The position numbers and the translations under genes are program-made. The notes under the pieces were generated by a model. That model saw only the letters and a program-made list of their open reading frames with translations. It searched no databases and had not been told where the DNA came from. DNA of 64,000 nucleotides from Chryseobacterium hagamense (GTDB lineage Bacteria > Bacteroidota > Bacteroidia > Flavobacteriales > Weeksellaceae): assembly GCF_007991455.1 (NCBI RefSeq), contig NZ_BJYJ01000002.1, positions 186,001-250,000 on the forward strand, written 5' to 3'. Shown here in pieces: positions 43,515 through 52,854 of the stretch; position 1 is the first letter of the stretch, and each line of letters opens with the position of its first letter.

Positions 43515-43784
43515 ATGGCTAAAGAATCAATGAAAGCGCGTGAGCGCAAAAGAGAAGCGTTAGTTGCTAAATACGCTGATAAAAGAAAAGCTTTAAAAGA
43601 AGCAGGTGATTATGAAGGACTTCAGAAATTACCTAAAAATGCTTCTCCTGTAAGATTACACAACAGATGTAAATTAACAGGAAGACCAAGAGGATACATG
43701 AGAACGTTCGGAATTTCCAGAGTAACTTTCAGAGAAATGGCAAACAACGGTCTTATCCCGGGGGTTAAAAAAGCAAGCTGGTAA
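43515..43784 (+). CDS. rpsN: 30S ribosomal protein S14 (zinc-free form)
   Basis: Head protein of 89 residues, the long form. It contains [20 protein letters not shown] with a single Cys and no CxxC pairs, so it is the zinc-independent type. It is followed by a 144-base gap with a strong hairpin. Confidence 0.96.
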   Translation: MAKESMKARERKREALVAKYADKRKALKEAGDYEGLQKLPKNASPVRLHNRCKLTGRPRGYMRTFGISRVTFREMANNGLIPGVKKASW

Positions 43785-43835
43785 TTTATTACTAAAAAAA
43801 TCGGGACAATTAAGTTGTTCGGAAACTAAAGATAA

Positions 43836-43874
43836 AAATATCAGACCGAAATTTCTGAGGTCTGATATTTTACT
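43836..43874 (+). terminator. Hairpin inside the ribosomal cluster, between rpsN and rpsH
   Basis: AAATATCAGACC and GGTCTGATATTT form a perfect 12-bp stem with an 11-base loop, followed by TACTCTTT. It could be a partial terminator, an attenuator or an RNA-processing site. No promoter with both boxes is visible before rpsH. Confidence 0.6.
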
Positions 43875-43928
43875 CTTTAAGTCTTAGCAATACTGATTGT
43901 TCTTTAACCAATAATTTATAAAAGAAAA

Positions 43929-44327
43929 ATGGTAACAGATCCAATTTCAGATTTCCTAACTAGAGTAAGGAACGCACAAAGCGCAGGCCACAAAGTGGTG
44001 GAAATTCCTGCATCAAAAATCAAAAAGGAGATTACTAAGATCTTATTCGATCAGGGGTATATCTTGAACTACAAGTTTGAGGACAATGCTGTTCAGGGTT
44101 TGATCAAAATCGCTTTAAAGTACGACAAACAAACCAACAAACCGGCGATCAAGTCTATTCAGAGAGCTTCAAGACCAGGTTTGAGACAGTACAAAGGTTC
44201 TACTGAACTTCCAAGAGTACTGAACGGTTTGGGTATCTCGATCATCTCTACTTCTAAAGGAGTAATGACTGATAAGAAAGCCAGAGAAGAAAAAGTAGGC
44301 GGTGAAGTAATCTGCTATGTTTATTAA
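43929..44327 (+). CDS. rpsH: 30S ribosomal protein S8
   Basis: Central-domain assembly protein, 132 residues; in E. coli it represses the spc operon. It begins TDPISDFLTRVRNAQSAGH and ends in SIISTSKGVMTDKKAREEKVGGE, as expected. It is preceded by the internal hairpin. Confidence 0.97.
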   Translation: MVTDPISDFLTRVRNAQSAGHKVVEIPASKIKKEITKILFDQGYILNYKFEDNAVQGLIKIALKYDKQTNKPAIKSIQRASRPGLRQYKGSTELPRVLNGLGISIISTSKGVMTDKKAREEKVGGEVICYVY

Positions 44328-44344
44328 TTTTTAATTACAGGAAA

Positions 44345-44890
44345 ATGTCAAGAATTGGTAAAGCAATTATAACAGTTCCAGCAGGAGTTACCATCACTGA
44401 AAACAACGGTGTGGTAACGGTAAAAGGGCCTAAAGGAGAATTATCCCAGGAACTTACTGCAGGAATTACTATTGAACAAAGAGATGGGGAACTGAACGTA
44501 AACAGACCATCTGATACTAAACAACACAAAGCGCTTCACGGTTTATACAGAGCGCTGATCAACAACATGATTGTTGGTGTAAACCAAGGTTTCGAAAAGA
44601 AACTGGAATTGGTAGGGGTAGGATACAGAGCTTCACACGCAGGTCAGAAACTTGAGTTGGCTTTAGGATTCTCTCACGGTATCGTACTAGAACTTCCAGG
44701 TGAAGTAAAGGTAGATACATTGACTGAAAAAGGTAAAAACCCAATTATTACTTTAACGTCTCACGACAACCAACTTCTAGGAATGGTAGCTGCAAAGATC
44801 CGTTCTTTCAGAAAACCTGAACCGTACAAAGGAAAAGGGGTAAGATTCGTAGGAGAAATTGTTAGACGTAAAGCTGGTAAATCTGCTTAA
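44345..44890 (+). CDS. rplF: 50S ribosomal protein L6
   Basis: Two-domain protein near the GTPase centre, 181 residues. Typical stretches are MSRIGKAIITVPAGVTIT, NQGFEKKLELVGVGYRA and the C-terminal RKPEPYKGKGVRFVGEIVRR. Confidence 0.97.
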   Translation: MSRIGKAIITVPAGVTITENNGVVTVKGPKGELSQELTAGITIEQRDGELNVNRPSDTKQHKALHGLYRALINNMIVGVNQGFEKKLELVGVGYRASHAGQKLELALGFSHGIVLELPGEVKVDTLTEKGKNPIITLTSHDNQLLGMVAAKIRSFRKPEPYKGKGVRFVGEIVRRKAGKSA

Positions 44891-44905
44891 TAAATTATAA
44901 GTATT

Positions 44906-45259
44906 ATGGCATTAACTAAAGTAGAAAAAAGAATAAGAATCAAAAGAAGAGTAAGAGGGAAAATCTCCGGATCTTCTGAATTGCCAAGATTATCTGTATA
45001 CAAAAGTAATAAGGAAATTTACGCTCAGTTAATCGACGATAACAGTGGAAAAACCCTGGCTTCTGCTTCTTCAAGAGAGAAAGGCGTTGAAGCGAACGGA
45101 ACCAAGACTGAAGTTTCTGCTGCCGTAGGTAAGGCTATCGCTGCCAAAGCCATCGCTGCAGGAATCGAAAATATTGTATTTGATAGAAACGGATTCGTAT
45201 ACCACGGAAGAGTGAAAGCTCTTGCTGACGGTGCGAGAGAAGGTGGACTTAAATTCTAA
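44906..45259 (+). CDS. rplR: 50S ribosomal protein L18
   Basis: 5S rRNA-binding protein, 117 residues. It contains [38 protein letters not shown] and [20 protein letters not shown]. Confidence 0.97.
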   Translation: MALTKVEKRIRIKRRVRGKISGSSELPRLSVYKSNKEIYAQLIDDNSGKTLASASSREKGVEANGTKTEVSAAVGKAIAAKAIAAGIENIVFDRNGFVYHGRVKALADGAREGGLKF

Positions 45260-45278
45260 TCATTAAATTTCGGAAAAT

Positions 45279-45800
45279 ATGTTAGGACTAGATAATATAG
45301 AAAGAGTAAAACCGGGAGGATTAGAACTTAAAGATCGTCTCGTAGCTGTTAACAGAGTAACAAAAGTAACCAAAGGAGGTAGAGCTTTCGGATTTTCTGC
45401 AATTGTTGTTGTAGGAGACGAGGCGGGAACTATCGGTTTCGGTTTGGGAAAATCTAAGGAAGTTGCTTCTGCTATTGCCAAGGCGGTAGAAGATGCTAAG
45501 AAAAACTTGGTGAAAGTTCCTGTAATGAACCACACGATTCCTCACCAGACTTCTGCCAGATATGGCGGTGCTGATATCTTCTTAAGACCTGCTTCTCATG
45601 GTACGGGGCTTATCGCCGGTGGTGCGGTAAGAGCGGTATTGGAGTCTGCCGGTGTACACGATATCCTTTCAAAATCCAAAGGATCTTCTAACCCTCACAA
45701 CGTGGTGAAAGCTACTTTCAAAGCGTTACTGGATATCAGAAGACCTGAAGAAATCGCTAGAATGAGAGGAGTTTCTCTAACTAAAGTGTTTAACGGTTAA
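45279..45800 (+). CDS. rpsE: 30S ribosomal protein S5
   Basis: Decoding-fidelity protein, 173 residues. It has [20 protein letters not shown] and [19 protein letters not shown]. rpmD follows after 11 bases. Confidence 0.97.
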   Translation: MLGLDNIERVKPGGLELKDRLVAVNRVTKVTKGGRAFGFSAIVVVGDEAGTIGFGLGKSKEVASAIAKAVEDAKKNLVKVPVMNHTIPHQTSARYGGADIFLRPASHGTGLIAGGAVRAVLESAGVHDILSKSKGSSNPHNVVKATFKALLDIRRPEEIARMRGVSLTKVFNG

Positions 45801-45811
45801 TAGATAAAACA

Positions 45812-45988
45812 ATGGCAACAATCAAAGTAAAGCAAGTAAGAAGCGCTATTGGAAGAACAAAAACCCAAAAGAGAACGCTTGAAGCATTAGGATTTAAGAA
45901 ACTTCACCAAGTTGTAGAACACGAAGCTACGCCTTCTATCTTAGGAATGATAGCTGCAGTTAGTCACTTACTTGAAGTTCAAAAATAA
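45812..45988 (+). CDS. rpmD: 50S ribosomal protein L30
   Basis: A 58-residue protein beginning MATIKVKQVRSAIGR and containing KTQKRTLEALGFKKLHQVV, the L30 signature. It is a short gene filling the space between rpsE and rplO. It ends LLEVQK. Confidence 0.96.
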   Translation: MATIKVKQVRSAIGRTKTQKRTLEALGFKKLHQVVEHEATPSILGMIAAVSHLLEVQK

Positions 45989-46007
45989 TTTTTAAAATAA
46001 TTTTAAA

Positions 46008-46457
46008 ATGAATTTAAACAACATAAAGCCAGCTGCAGGATCTACTTTCAATTCAAAAAGAATCGGTAGAGGACAGGGTAGCGGAAAAGGGGGTACTTCT
46101 ACAAAAGGACATAAAGGACAGAAAGCAAGAGCCGGATATTCTCAGAAGATCGGTTTTGAAGGAGGTCAGATGCCTTTACAGAGAAGACTACCTAAATTCG
46201 GATTCAAAAACGTAAACAGAAAAGAGTTTAGAGGAGTTAACCTGGATACGATCCAGACTTTAATTGAAAATAAATCCATTACCGGAGATATTACAAGAGA
46301 AGTGATGATTGAAAACGGTTTAATTACGAAAAACGAATTAGTGAAAATCATGGGTAGAGGAGAATTGAAATCTGCGGTTTCAATCTCTGCTGACAAATTC
46401 ACTAAATCTGCTGAAGAGCTGATCTCCAAAGCAGGTGGAAAAGCAATTACCTTATAA
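46008..46457 (+). CDS. rplO: 50S ribosomal protein L15
   Basis: Late-assembly protein, 149 residues. Gly-rich N-terminal part RIGRGQGSGKGGTSTKGHKG and FEGGQMPLQRRLPKFGFKN are typical. secY follows after 9 bases. Confidence 0.97.
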   Translation: MNLNNIKPAAGSTFNSKRIGRGQGSGKGGTSTKGHKGQKARAGYSQKIGFEGGQMPLQRRLPKFGFKNVNRKEFRGVNLDTIQTLIENKSITGDITREVMIENGLITKNELVKIMGRGELKSAVSISADKFTKSAEELISKAGGKAITL

Positions 46458-46466
46458 TAATCACTA

Positions 46467-47846
46467 ATGAAAGAATTTATACAAACACTCAAAAATATTT
46501 GGAGCCTTAAAGAATTACGGGATAAAATTATCTTCACTTTAGGGATTATTCTTGTGTATAGATTCGCATCTTATATCTCTTTACCTGCAATTAACCTTGC
46601 AGAAGTAGGGGATCTCTTAGAGCATTATAAAAATCAAGGCGGTAACAAGCAAGGAGCAGGTCTCCTTGGCTTGCTTTCGTCGTTTACGGGGGGAGCTTTC
46701 AGCCACGCTTCCGTAATGGCGTTAGGTATCATGCCTTATATTTCTGCTTCTATTATTGTTCAGTTGATGGGGATGGCTATTCCTTATCTTCAGAAGCTTC
46801 AGAAAGATGGAGAGTCCGGTAGAAATACCCTGAACCAGATCACCAGATGGTTAACGATCGGCGTTTGTCTTGTACAGGCCCCTTCTTACTTAACCTCGAT
46901 CACTCAGCTGTTTTTACCTTATGCTCAGTTCCAGTCTGCCTACTATGTAGAGCCGAATTCCATCATGTTCTGGCTGCCGAGTATCGTTATTCTGGTTGCC
47001 GGTTCAGTGTTCGCAATGTGGTTGGGTGAGAAAATCACCGACAAAGGTATCGGGAACGGTATCTCTATCCTGATTATGGTGGGGATCCTTTCAAGACTGC
47101 CTGAGGCATTCGTACAGGAAATGGCCGTGCAGAACGGAAAAGGAGGAATGGGATCAATCATGATCCTTATTGAAGTAATCTTCTGGATGCTGGTGGTTCT
47201 TCTGGCAGTGGTGTTATCCGTTGCGGTGAGAAAAATCCCGATCCAGTATGTAAGCAGAGCTCAGGCAAGAGGAGGTGTAAACAGAAATCTCATGCAGGGA
47301 GCAAGACAGTGGATCCCATTGAAAGTGAATGCAGCCGGTGTAATGCCGATCATCTTTGCCCAGGCACTGATGTTCGTTCCGGGTTTATTGACGAAAGTAG
47401 ATGAGTCCAATACTTTTCTTGCAGGTTTCAAGAATGTTTTTAGCTGGCAGTACAACGTATTGTTTGCGCTATTAATTATTATCTTCTCGTTTTTCTACAC
47501 TGCAATTACGATTCCGGTAAACCAAATGGCTGATGATCTGAAGAGAAACGGAGGCCTGGTACCTAAAGTAAGACCGGGCAAAGAGACGGCTGATTATTTA
47601 GATGATATTTTATCAAAAATTACCTTGCCGGGTGCAATATTTTTATCTATCTTTGCAATCCTTCCGGCAATAGTGCATGGAACCTTTGTCCAGACAGATG
47701 CGTTTGCCCTGTTTTTCGGGGGAACCTCATTATTAATCATGGTAGGAGTAATTTTAGATACCGTTCAACAGATCAATACTTATCTGCTGAACCATCATTA
47801 TGATGGGCTGATGCAGTCTAAGTTATCAAGAACGACTGGATATTAA
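46467..47846 (+). CDS. secY: Preprotein translocase subunit SecY
   Basis: Channel of the Sec translocon, 459 residues with about ten transmembrane helices. The N-terminal amphipathic start IQTLKNIWSLKELRDKI, the plug region LLGLLSSFTGGAFSHASVMALG, ASIIVQLM, GIGNGISILI and the cytosolic loop RKIPIQYVSRAQARGG are all present. The C-terminus is YDGLMQSKLSRTTGY. It lies at its usual place after rplO; infA follows after 3 bases. Confidence 0.97.
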   Translation: MKEFIQTLKNIWSLKELRDKIIFTLGIILVYRFASYISLPAINLAEVGDLLEHYKNQGGNKQGAGLLGLLSSFTGGAFSHASVMALGIMPYISASIIVQLMGMAIPYLQKLQKDGESGRNTLNQITRWLTIGVCLVQAPSYLTSITQLFLPYAQFQSAYYVEPNSIMFWLPSIVILVAGSVFAMWLGEKITDKGIGNGISILIMVGILSRLPEAFVQEMAVQNGKGGMGSIMILIEVIFWMLVVLLAVVLSVAVRKIPIQYVSRAQARGGVNRNLMQGARQWIPLKVNAAGVMPIIFAQALMFVPGLLTKVDESNTFLAGFKNVFSWQYNVLFALLIIIFSFFYTAITIPVNQMADDLKRNGGLVPKVRPGKETADYLDDILSKITLPGAIFLSIFAILPAIVHGTFVQTDAFALFFGGTSLLIMVGVILDTVQQINTYLLNHHYDGLMQSKLSRTTGY

Positions 47847-47849
47847 TTT

Positions 47850-48065
47850 ATGGCGAAACAAAAACATATTGAACAAGACGGCGTTATCACGGAAGCACTT
47901 TCCAACGCCCAGTTCCGTGTAGAGCTAGAAAATGGGCATATACTTATCGCCCATATTTCCGGTAAAATGCGAATGCATTATATTAAACTTTTACCTGGAG
48001 ACAAGGTGAAGCTGGAAATGTCTCCCTATGATTTATCGAAAGGGAGAATTACCTTCAGATATTAA
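47850..48065 (+). CDS. infA: Translation initiation factor IF-1
   Basis: OB-fold initiation factor of 71 residues, full length. It contains [20 protein letters not shown] and [20 protein letters not shown], ending [13 protein letters not shown] hairpin starts at the first base after its stop codon. Confidence 0.97.
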   Translation: MAKQKHIEQDGVITEALSNAQFRVELENGHILIAHISGKMRMHYIKLLPGDKVKLEMSPYDLSKGRITFRY

Positions 48066-48106
48066 AACAATGCCAGACGGAGCACACGTTCCGTTTGGCT
48101 ATTGTT
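48066..48106 (+). promoter_or_regulatory. Stem-loop between infA and rpmJ
   Basis: AACAATGCCAGACGGA pairs with TCCGTTTGGCTATTGTT (one bulged T, one G-T pair) around GCACACGT. There is no T-run after it (A-rich instead). It may be a regulatory leader or processing site ahead of rpmJ-rpsM-rpsK-rpsD-rpoA-rplQ. Confidence 0.55.
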
Positions 48107-48131
48107 AAAAAAATAAATACTATCAAACAAA

Positions 48132-48248
48132 ATGAAAGTAAGAGCATCAATTAAAAAAAGAAGCGCTGATTGCAAAATCGTACGCAGAAAAGGTGTACTG
48201 TTCGTAATCAACAAAAAGAACCCAAAATTTAAACAAAGACAAGGCTAA
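48132..48248 (+). CDS. rpmJ: 50S ribosomal protein L36 (zinc-free form)
   Basis: A 38-residue protein beginning [15 protein letters not shown] and ending NPKFKQRQG. It has one Cys and no His, so it lacks the zinc ribbon of the CxxC type. It lies between the infA hairpin and rpsM. Confidence 0.95.
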   Translation: MKVRASIKKRSADCKIVRRKGVLFVINKKNPKFKQRQG

Positions 48249-48257
48249 CATTAAATT

Positions 48258-48635
48258 ATGGCGAGAATTTCAGGTATTGATTTACCAAAAAACAAAAGAG
48301 GTGTTATCGGTTTAACTTACATCTACGGAGTAGGAAGAAGTACTTCTTCCGAAATCCTTAAAGCTGCCGGTATCAGCGAAGACAAGAAAGTCAACGAATG
48401 GAATGACGATGAATTGGCTGCCATCAGAACCTACATTTCCGAAAACATTAAGGTGGAAGGAGAACTTAGATCTGAAGTGCAATTGAACATTAAGCGATTA
48501 ATGGACATAGGATGCCAACGAGGAATACGTCACAGACTAGGACTACCTTTAAGAGGCCAGAGAACGAAAAACAACTCTAGAACCCGAAAAGGAAAGAGAA
48601 AAACTGTTGCTAACAAGAAAAAAGCTAGTAAATAA
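48258..48635 (+). CDS. rpsM: 30S ribosomal protein S13
   Basis: Head protein at the subunit bridge, 125 residues. It has [40 protein letters not shown] and a Lys-rich tail. Confidence 0.97.
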   Translation: MARISGIDLPKNKRGVIGLTYIYGVGRSTSSEILKAAGISEDKKVNEWNDDELAAIRTYISENIKVEGELRSEVQLNIKRLMDIGCQRGIRHRLGLPLRGQRTKNNSRTRKGKRKTVANKKKASK

Positions 48636-48647
48636 TCGTTAGGAATT

Positions 48648-49037
48648 ATGGCAAAACAAACTAAAGTAGTTAAAAAAAGAAAAGTAAAAGTTGAAGCTAT
48701 TGGTGAAGCGCATATTCAGGCTTCTTTCAATAACATCATCATTTCTTTAACAAATAAAAACGGAGAGGTTATCTCTTGGGCTTCTGCCGGTAAAATGGGT
48801 TTCAGAGGTTCTAAAAAGAATACTCCATTTGCTGCTCAGATGGCAGCTGAAAATTGCTCTGCTGTAGCTCACGAAGCGGGATTAAGAAGAGTAAAGGTGT
48901 TCGTAAAAGGTCCTGGTGCAGGTAGAGAATCTGCCATCAGATCTATCCACAATTCAGGAATCGAAGTAAGTGAAATCGTTGACGTGACGCCTATGCCACA
49001 CAACGGATGCAGACCACCAAAAAGAAGAAGAGTTTAA
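48648..49037 (+). CDS. rpsK: 30S ribosomal protein S11
   Basis: Platform protein of 129 residues. It contains [40 protein letters not shown] and ends [18 protein letters not shown], with the usual Asn-Gly site. Confidence 0.97.
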   Translation: MAKQTKVVKKRKVKVEAIGEAHIQASFNNIIISLTNKNGEVISWASAGKMGFRGSKKNTPFAAQMAAENCSAVAHEAGLRRVKVFVKGPGAGRESAIRSIHNSGIEVSEIVDVTPMPHNGCRPPKRRRV

Positions 49038-49056
49038 TTTTTAGAATTTACCCATT

Positions 49057-49665
49057 ATGGCAAGATATATTGGACCTAAAACTAAGATTGCTAGAAAGTT
49101 TGGTGCTGCAATCTACGGAGATGACAAGAACTTCGAGAAAAGAAAAAACCAACCGCCAGGACAACACGGTCCTAACAAAAGAAGAGGCGCTAAGAAATCT
49201 GAATACGCAGTTCAGTTGGCTGAAAAACAAAAAGCTAAATATACATACGGTATCCTTGAAAGACAGTTTGCTAATCTTTTCGAAAAAGCACACAGAAGCA
49301 AGGGAGTAACCGGTGAAGTTCTTTTGCAGCTTTGCGAATCAAGATTGGATAATGTAGTATACAGATTAGGTTTTGCTAAAACAAGATCTGCTGCTAGACA
49401 ATTGGTTTCTCACAGACACATCACCGTGAACGGGGAAATTCTGAACATTCCTTCATATTTGGTAAAAGCAGGTGACGTAATTGCAGTAAGAGAGAAATCA
49501 AAATCTCTTGAAGTGGTTACCAATGCATTGGCTTCCAAAGCAAATTATGAGTGGTTGCAATTCAACGATGAGAAGAAAGAAGGTACCTTCATTTCTGCTC
49601 CTGAGAGAATCCAGATTCCGGAGGACATCAAGGAACAGCTTATCGTCGAACTTTACTCTAAATAA
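49057..49665 (+). CDS. rpsD: 30S ribosomal protein S4
   Basis: Body-nucleating 16S-binding protein, 202 residues; in E. coli it represses the alpha operon. The S4 domain [20 protein letters not shown] and [14 protein letters not shown] are clear. The N-terminus lacks the Cys zinc cluster. Confidence 0.97.
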   Translation: MARYIGPKTKIARKFGAAIYGDDKNFEKRKNQPPGQHGPNKRRGAKKSEYAVQLAEKQKAKYTYGILERQFANLFEKAHRSKGVTGEVLLQLCESRLDNVVYRLGFAKTRSAARQLVSHRHITVNGEILNIPSYLVKAGDVIAVREKSKSLEVVTNALASKANYEWLQFNDEKKEGTFISAPERIQIPEDIKEQLIVELYSK

Positions 49666-49698
49666 TTTTTTAATCAAATTTTTGCTCAACCCAATAAT

Positions 49699-50694
49699 AT
49701 GGCAATTTTACAATTCATAAAACCCGATAAAGTAATTTTACTTAACTCTGATGATTTTAGAGGTCAGTTTGAATTCAGACCACTAGAACCAGGTTTCGGG
49801 CTTACAATCGGTAATGCTTTGAGAAGAGTGTTGCTTTCTTCTCTGGAAGGATACGCTATTTCATCTATCAAAATAGAAGGTGTAGAGCACGAATTTTCAA
49901 CTATTCCGGGAGTAATCGAAGATGTTACCGAAATTATTCTTAACCTGAAGCAGGTAAGATTAAAAGCAACGGCAGAAAACCAGACGAATGAGCAGGTTGT
50001 TGCCAAAGTATCGGGTCAGACGATTATTACTGCCGGAGATTTAGGAAAATCGATCAATGGATTTGAGGTCTTGAACCCGGATTTAGTGATTTGTAACCTA
50101 AACAATGATGTAACTTTCGAAATTACTTTCAATGTAGAAAAAGGAAGAGGGTATGTACCTTCTGAACAAAATAAGTCAAACAATGCACCGGTAGGTACGA
50201 TTGCCATCGACTCTATTTTCACGCCTATCAAGAAAGTACAGTATAGCATTGAAAATTATCGTGTAGAGCAAAAAACAGACTACGAAAAACTTATATTAGA
50301 TATCGAGACTGACGGATCTATCAGTCCTCAGAACGCTTTAACGGAAGCCTCCAAGATATTGATTTATCACTTCATGCTGTTCTCCGACGAGAGAATCACC
50401 CTTGAAACGGAAGCCGTAAAAGCATCGATCCAATATGATGAAGAGACTCTTCACACAAGACAACTCCTGAAGTCTAAATTAGCAGACATGGATCTTTCCG
50501 TAAGAGCCCTGAACTGTCTGAAAGCGGCTGAAGTGGAAACTCTTGGCGAATTGGTTTCTTACAGTAAGTCTGATTTGATGAAATTCAGAAATTTTGGTAA
50601 AAAATCTTTGACAGAACTAGAAGAATTAGTGCATTCAAAAGGTCTTAACTTCGGTTTTGACGTTGCAAAATATAAATTAGACGCTGATAATTAA
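49699..50694 (+). CDS. rpoA: RNA polymerase subunit alpha
   Basis: A 331-residue alpha subunit. The N-terminal dimerisation domain contains [23 protein letters not shown], and the C-terminal domain (about 255-325) contains [21 protein letters not shown] and [15 protein letters not shown], for DNA and activator contacts. It sits at the normal place between rpsD and rplQ. Confidence 0.97.
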   Translation: MAILQFIKPDKVILLNSDDFRGQFEFRPLEPGFGLTIGNALRRVLLSSLEGYAISSIKIEGVEHEFSTIPGVIEDVTEIILNLKQVRLKATAENQTNEQVVAKVSGQTIITAGDLGKSINGFEVLNPDLVICNLNNDVTFEITFNVEKGRGYVPSEQNKSNNAPVGTIAIDSIFTPIKKVQYSIENYRVEQKTDYEKLILDIETDGSISPQNALTEASKILIYHFMLFSDERITLETEAVKASIQYDEETLHTRQLLKSKLADMDLSVRALNCLKAAEVETLGELVSYSKSDLMKFRNFGKKSLTELEELVHSKGLNFGFDVAKYKLDADN

Positions 50695-50700
50695 TTAATA

Positions 50701-51225
50701 ATGAGACACGGTAAAAAATTCAATCACTTAGGAAGAACGGCTTCGCACAGAAGCGCATTACTTTCTAATATGGCTTGTTCTCTAATTGAGCATAAAAGAA
50801 TCAACACTACTGTAGCTAAAGCCAAGGCTTTAAGAGTATACGTTGAGCCTCTATTAACAAAAGCAAAAGAAGATACTACACACAACAGAAGAATTGTTTT
50901 TTCATATCTTCAGAATAAAGAAGCGGTTGCTGAATTGTTCAGAACAGTTGCTCCTAAAATCGCTGAGAGAAACGGTGGTTATACAAGAATCATCAAAACA
51001 GGATTCAGACCAGGTGATGCTGCCGATACTGCTCTTATCGAACTTGTAGACTTCAACGAGCTTTACAATCCGAACGCGGAAGAGAAAAAGACGACAAGAA
51101 GAAGCAGAAGATCTGCAACAGCTAAGAAAGAAGCTGTCGTAGCTGATGCTCCTGTAGTAGAAGAAAAAGCTGCTGAGCCAACGGCTGAAGCTGCTGATTC
51201 TACAGAGGAAAAAACTGAAGAATAA
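50701..51225 (+). CDS. rplQ: 50S ribosomal protein L17 with acidic tail
   Basis: A 174-residue protein. The core (1-120) has [20 protein letters not shown] and [21 protein letters not shown] tail of about 50 residues rich in Ala, Glu and Val extends past the E. coli end, as in other Bacteroidota. Last gene of the cluster, followed by a perfect palindromic terminator. Confidence 0.96.
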   Translation: MRHGKKFNHLGRTASHRSALLSNMACSLIEHKRINTTVAKAKALRVYVEPLLTKAKEDTTHNRRIVFSYLQNKEAVAELFRTVAPKIAERNGGYTRIIKTGFRPGDAADTALIELVDFNELYNPNAEEKKTTRRSRRSATAKKEAVVADAPVVEEKAAEPTAEAADSTEEKTEE

Positions 51226-51240
51226 TATTCATCAGATATA

Positions 51241-51274
51241 AAAAAAACCGTTCAGAATTCTGAACGGTTTTTTT
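51241..51274. terminator. Terminator of the ribosomal cluster
   Basis: A perfect 34-base palindrome: seven A, CCGTTCAGAA and its reverse complement ending in seven T. It serves rplQ and the convergent lipoprotein gene. Confidence 0.93.
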
Positions 51275-51279
51275 ATGCC

Positions 51280-51714
51280 TTAGATTTTCGTCTTTTTCAA
51301 TTCGATAATGTTATTTCCCTGCATCAGATGAATGCTGTCCTGTGTTACTTTGGCGGTCATATCTTCTTTCGTATAGATAGTCTCGTTGGCAGTACTTCCG
51401 GTTTTTTTCAGAATAAAGGTCTTATTGTTGTTTCTGATGGACATGGTGCTTTCTTTGGGCGTAGTTTCAAAAATTACCTTGACCAGAGTACCGTCGGTCG
51501 CCTTATAGATATTGCTCGTTTTTTCAGTTTTTTGTCCGTTGACCTCAGTAATGGAAGATGAAGTGCTTACCGAATCTATTTTGCCATTGTTGTTTTCCAC
51601 TGAAGTTTCCGAACTCTCCGATTCAATAACCTCTTTATTGCCGCCTTCGCTTTTTTTACAGTTTACCAGGGATAGAAAAATCGCCGGAACCACGGCCAGA
51701 ATAATCTTTTTCAT
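51280..51714 (-). CDS. Small lipoprotein, function unknown
   Basis: A 144-residue predicted lipoprotein: lipobox LVNC at Cys19 followed by KKSEGG. A Ser/Glu-rich linker (about 25-55) precedes a beta-rich domain with TSNIYKATDGTLVKVIF, KTFILKKTGSTANETIY and DMTAKVTQDSIHLMQGNNII. That pattern suggests a small MliC-like lysozyme-inhibitor barrel, but the diagnostic Cys pair is absent, so I leave it as unknown. Monocistronic, ending 6 bases from the shared terminator. Confidence 0.7.
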   Translation of the reverse strand: MKKIILAVVPAIFLSLVNCKKSEGGNKEVIESESSETSVENNNGKIDSVSTSSSITEVNGQKTEKTSNIYKATDGTLVKVIFETTPKESTMSIRNNNKTFILKKTGSTANETIYTKEDMTAKVTQDSIHLMQGNNIIELKKTKI

Positions 51715-51834
51715 GATGTTAATTTTTTTTAATGTACTGATTGTTAAATGTATTGTAGTGTAAAATAATTTTTGCTAAATTTAATGAAAACAAAAACTAA
51801 ACCAACCATAGTGAACCAAATCTCTCTAAAACTA

Positions 51835-51849
51835 CACAAACGGGTAATT
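51835..51849 (+). promoter_or_regulatory. 15-bp motif, copy 1 (possible operator)
   Basis: CACAAACGGGTAATT, matched 14 of 15 by the reverse complement of 55164-55178. It overlaps a short dyad (CGGGTAATTGACCCG, 51841-51855). It lies 92 bases upstream of the small peptide gene that precedes the two-component locus. The 226-base gap holds nothing else recognisable. Confidence 0.4.
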
Positions 51850-51940
51850 GACCCGCTCCGTTAAGATTCTGAAATTTACAGTAATAAATCAGGGAAGCCG
51901 AAAACTGTACAGAGTAGGCGTATTCAAAAACCTTATTACT

Positions 51941-52129
51941 ATGTTAACAGAATCAGACATCAAAAACGTATCATTGGAAAAAAGCGCTGAAAGCGTAAAT
52001 TTCTGTGCTGCCTGGCCGGCTGCAAGGACCGGTCTCGAACTCTTGAAGAATATCATTAAAAATCCCGGTCTGAAGATGGTGATTGGAATGGTCATTAATC
52101 TCGGAGACGGATTATGTCCTTCAAAATAA
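51941..52129 (+). CDS. 62-residue protein, function unknown
   Basis: The start MLTESDIKNVSLEKSAESVNF at 51941 was chosen; the longer frame crosses the motif region and reads as noncoding. The product has FCAAWPAARTGLELLKNII in the middle and MVIGMVINLGDGLCPSK at the end: two Cys about 40 residues apart and a weakly hydrophobic helix. There is no signal peptide or GG leader. It is followed by a terminator, then the response regulator. I do not recognise the family. Confidence 0.55.
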   Translation: MLTESDIKNVSLEKSAESVNFCAAWPAARTGLELLKNIIKNPGLKMVIGMVINLGDGLCPSK

Positions 52130-52134
52130 TGTTT

Positions 52135-52170
52135 AAAGGGCTTTTTCTGATCTGGATGAAGCCCTTCATT
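52135..52170 (+). terminator. Terminator between the 62-residue protein and the response regulator
   Basis: AAGGGCTT and AAGCCCTT form an 8-bp stem with a 15-base loop, followed by CATTT. Moderate strength. Confidence 0.6.
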
Positions 52171-52215
52171 TAAAAGCCGGAACTCCGGACCGAATATTCC
52201 CTAAACCCTGCCAGG

Positions 52216-52848
52216 ATGAAAATCAGAATAGCCATCGTCGAAGACGAAAAAAACTATAACAACGCCCTGATGAAAGTGATCGATTACCAGGATGACATGA
52301 AAGTGGTTGCCCAGTTTTTCGACGGACGTGAGGCTTTGCAACAACTCTCTGATCTTTCACCGGATGTGGTGATGATGGATATTCAACTTCAGGATATGCT
52401 GGGCATTGAAATCATTGAAAAACTGAAATGGCAGATGCAGTCCACCCAATTTATCATGTGTACCAGTTTTGAAGATGACGATAAAATTTTCAATTCTCTG
52501 AAAGCCGGTGCCATGGGCTATCTCGTAAAAGGGGAAAACATGGACAAGATTCTTGCTTCCATCCGCGATGTATGCAACGGCGGTGCCCCGATGAGTTTCT
52601 CCATCGCCAGGAAAGTCCTCAGCTATTTTGAACGTAAACTTCCTGAAATCCGGGGTTTCAATGAACTTACGGACCGGGAAAAGGAAGTCCTGGAGCTACT
52701 CTCTCAAGGATTATTGTACAAAGAAATCGCCGACAGGAAATTCATCAGCATTGATACCGTCAAAAAACACGTCGGCAACATTTACCGCAAACTCCACGTC
52801 AATAATAAAGTGGAGGCTATTAATAAATTTAACCATTTTAAAAACTAA
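52216..52848 (+). CDS. NarL/FixJ-type response regulator
   Basis: A 210-residue transcription regulator. The receiver domain (1-125) has the acidic pocket VEDE, phosphoacceptor Asp55 (VVMMDIQLQD) and the conserved Lys in GYLVKGENM. The LuxR-type HTH (about 148-208) reads LTDREKEVLELLSQGLLYKE, IADRKFISIDTVKKHVGNIY and RKLHVNNKVEA. Its likely kinase is encoded at 54309-55106, but two unknown AT-rich genes lie between. It starts the operon; 6 bases to the next gene. Confidence 0.94.
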   Translation: MKIRIAIVEDEKNYNNALMKVIDYQDDMKVVAQFFDGREALQQLSDLSPDVVMMDIQLQDMLGIEIIEKLKWQMQSTQFIMCTSFEDDDKIFNSLKAGAMGYLVKGENMDKILASIRDVCNGGAPMSFSIARKVLSYFERKLPEIRGFNELTDREKEVLELLSQGLLYKEIADRKFISIDTVKKHVGNIYRKLHVNNKVEAINKFNHFKN

Positions 52849-52854
52849 GAAATT

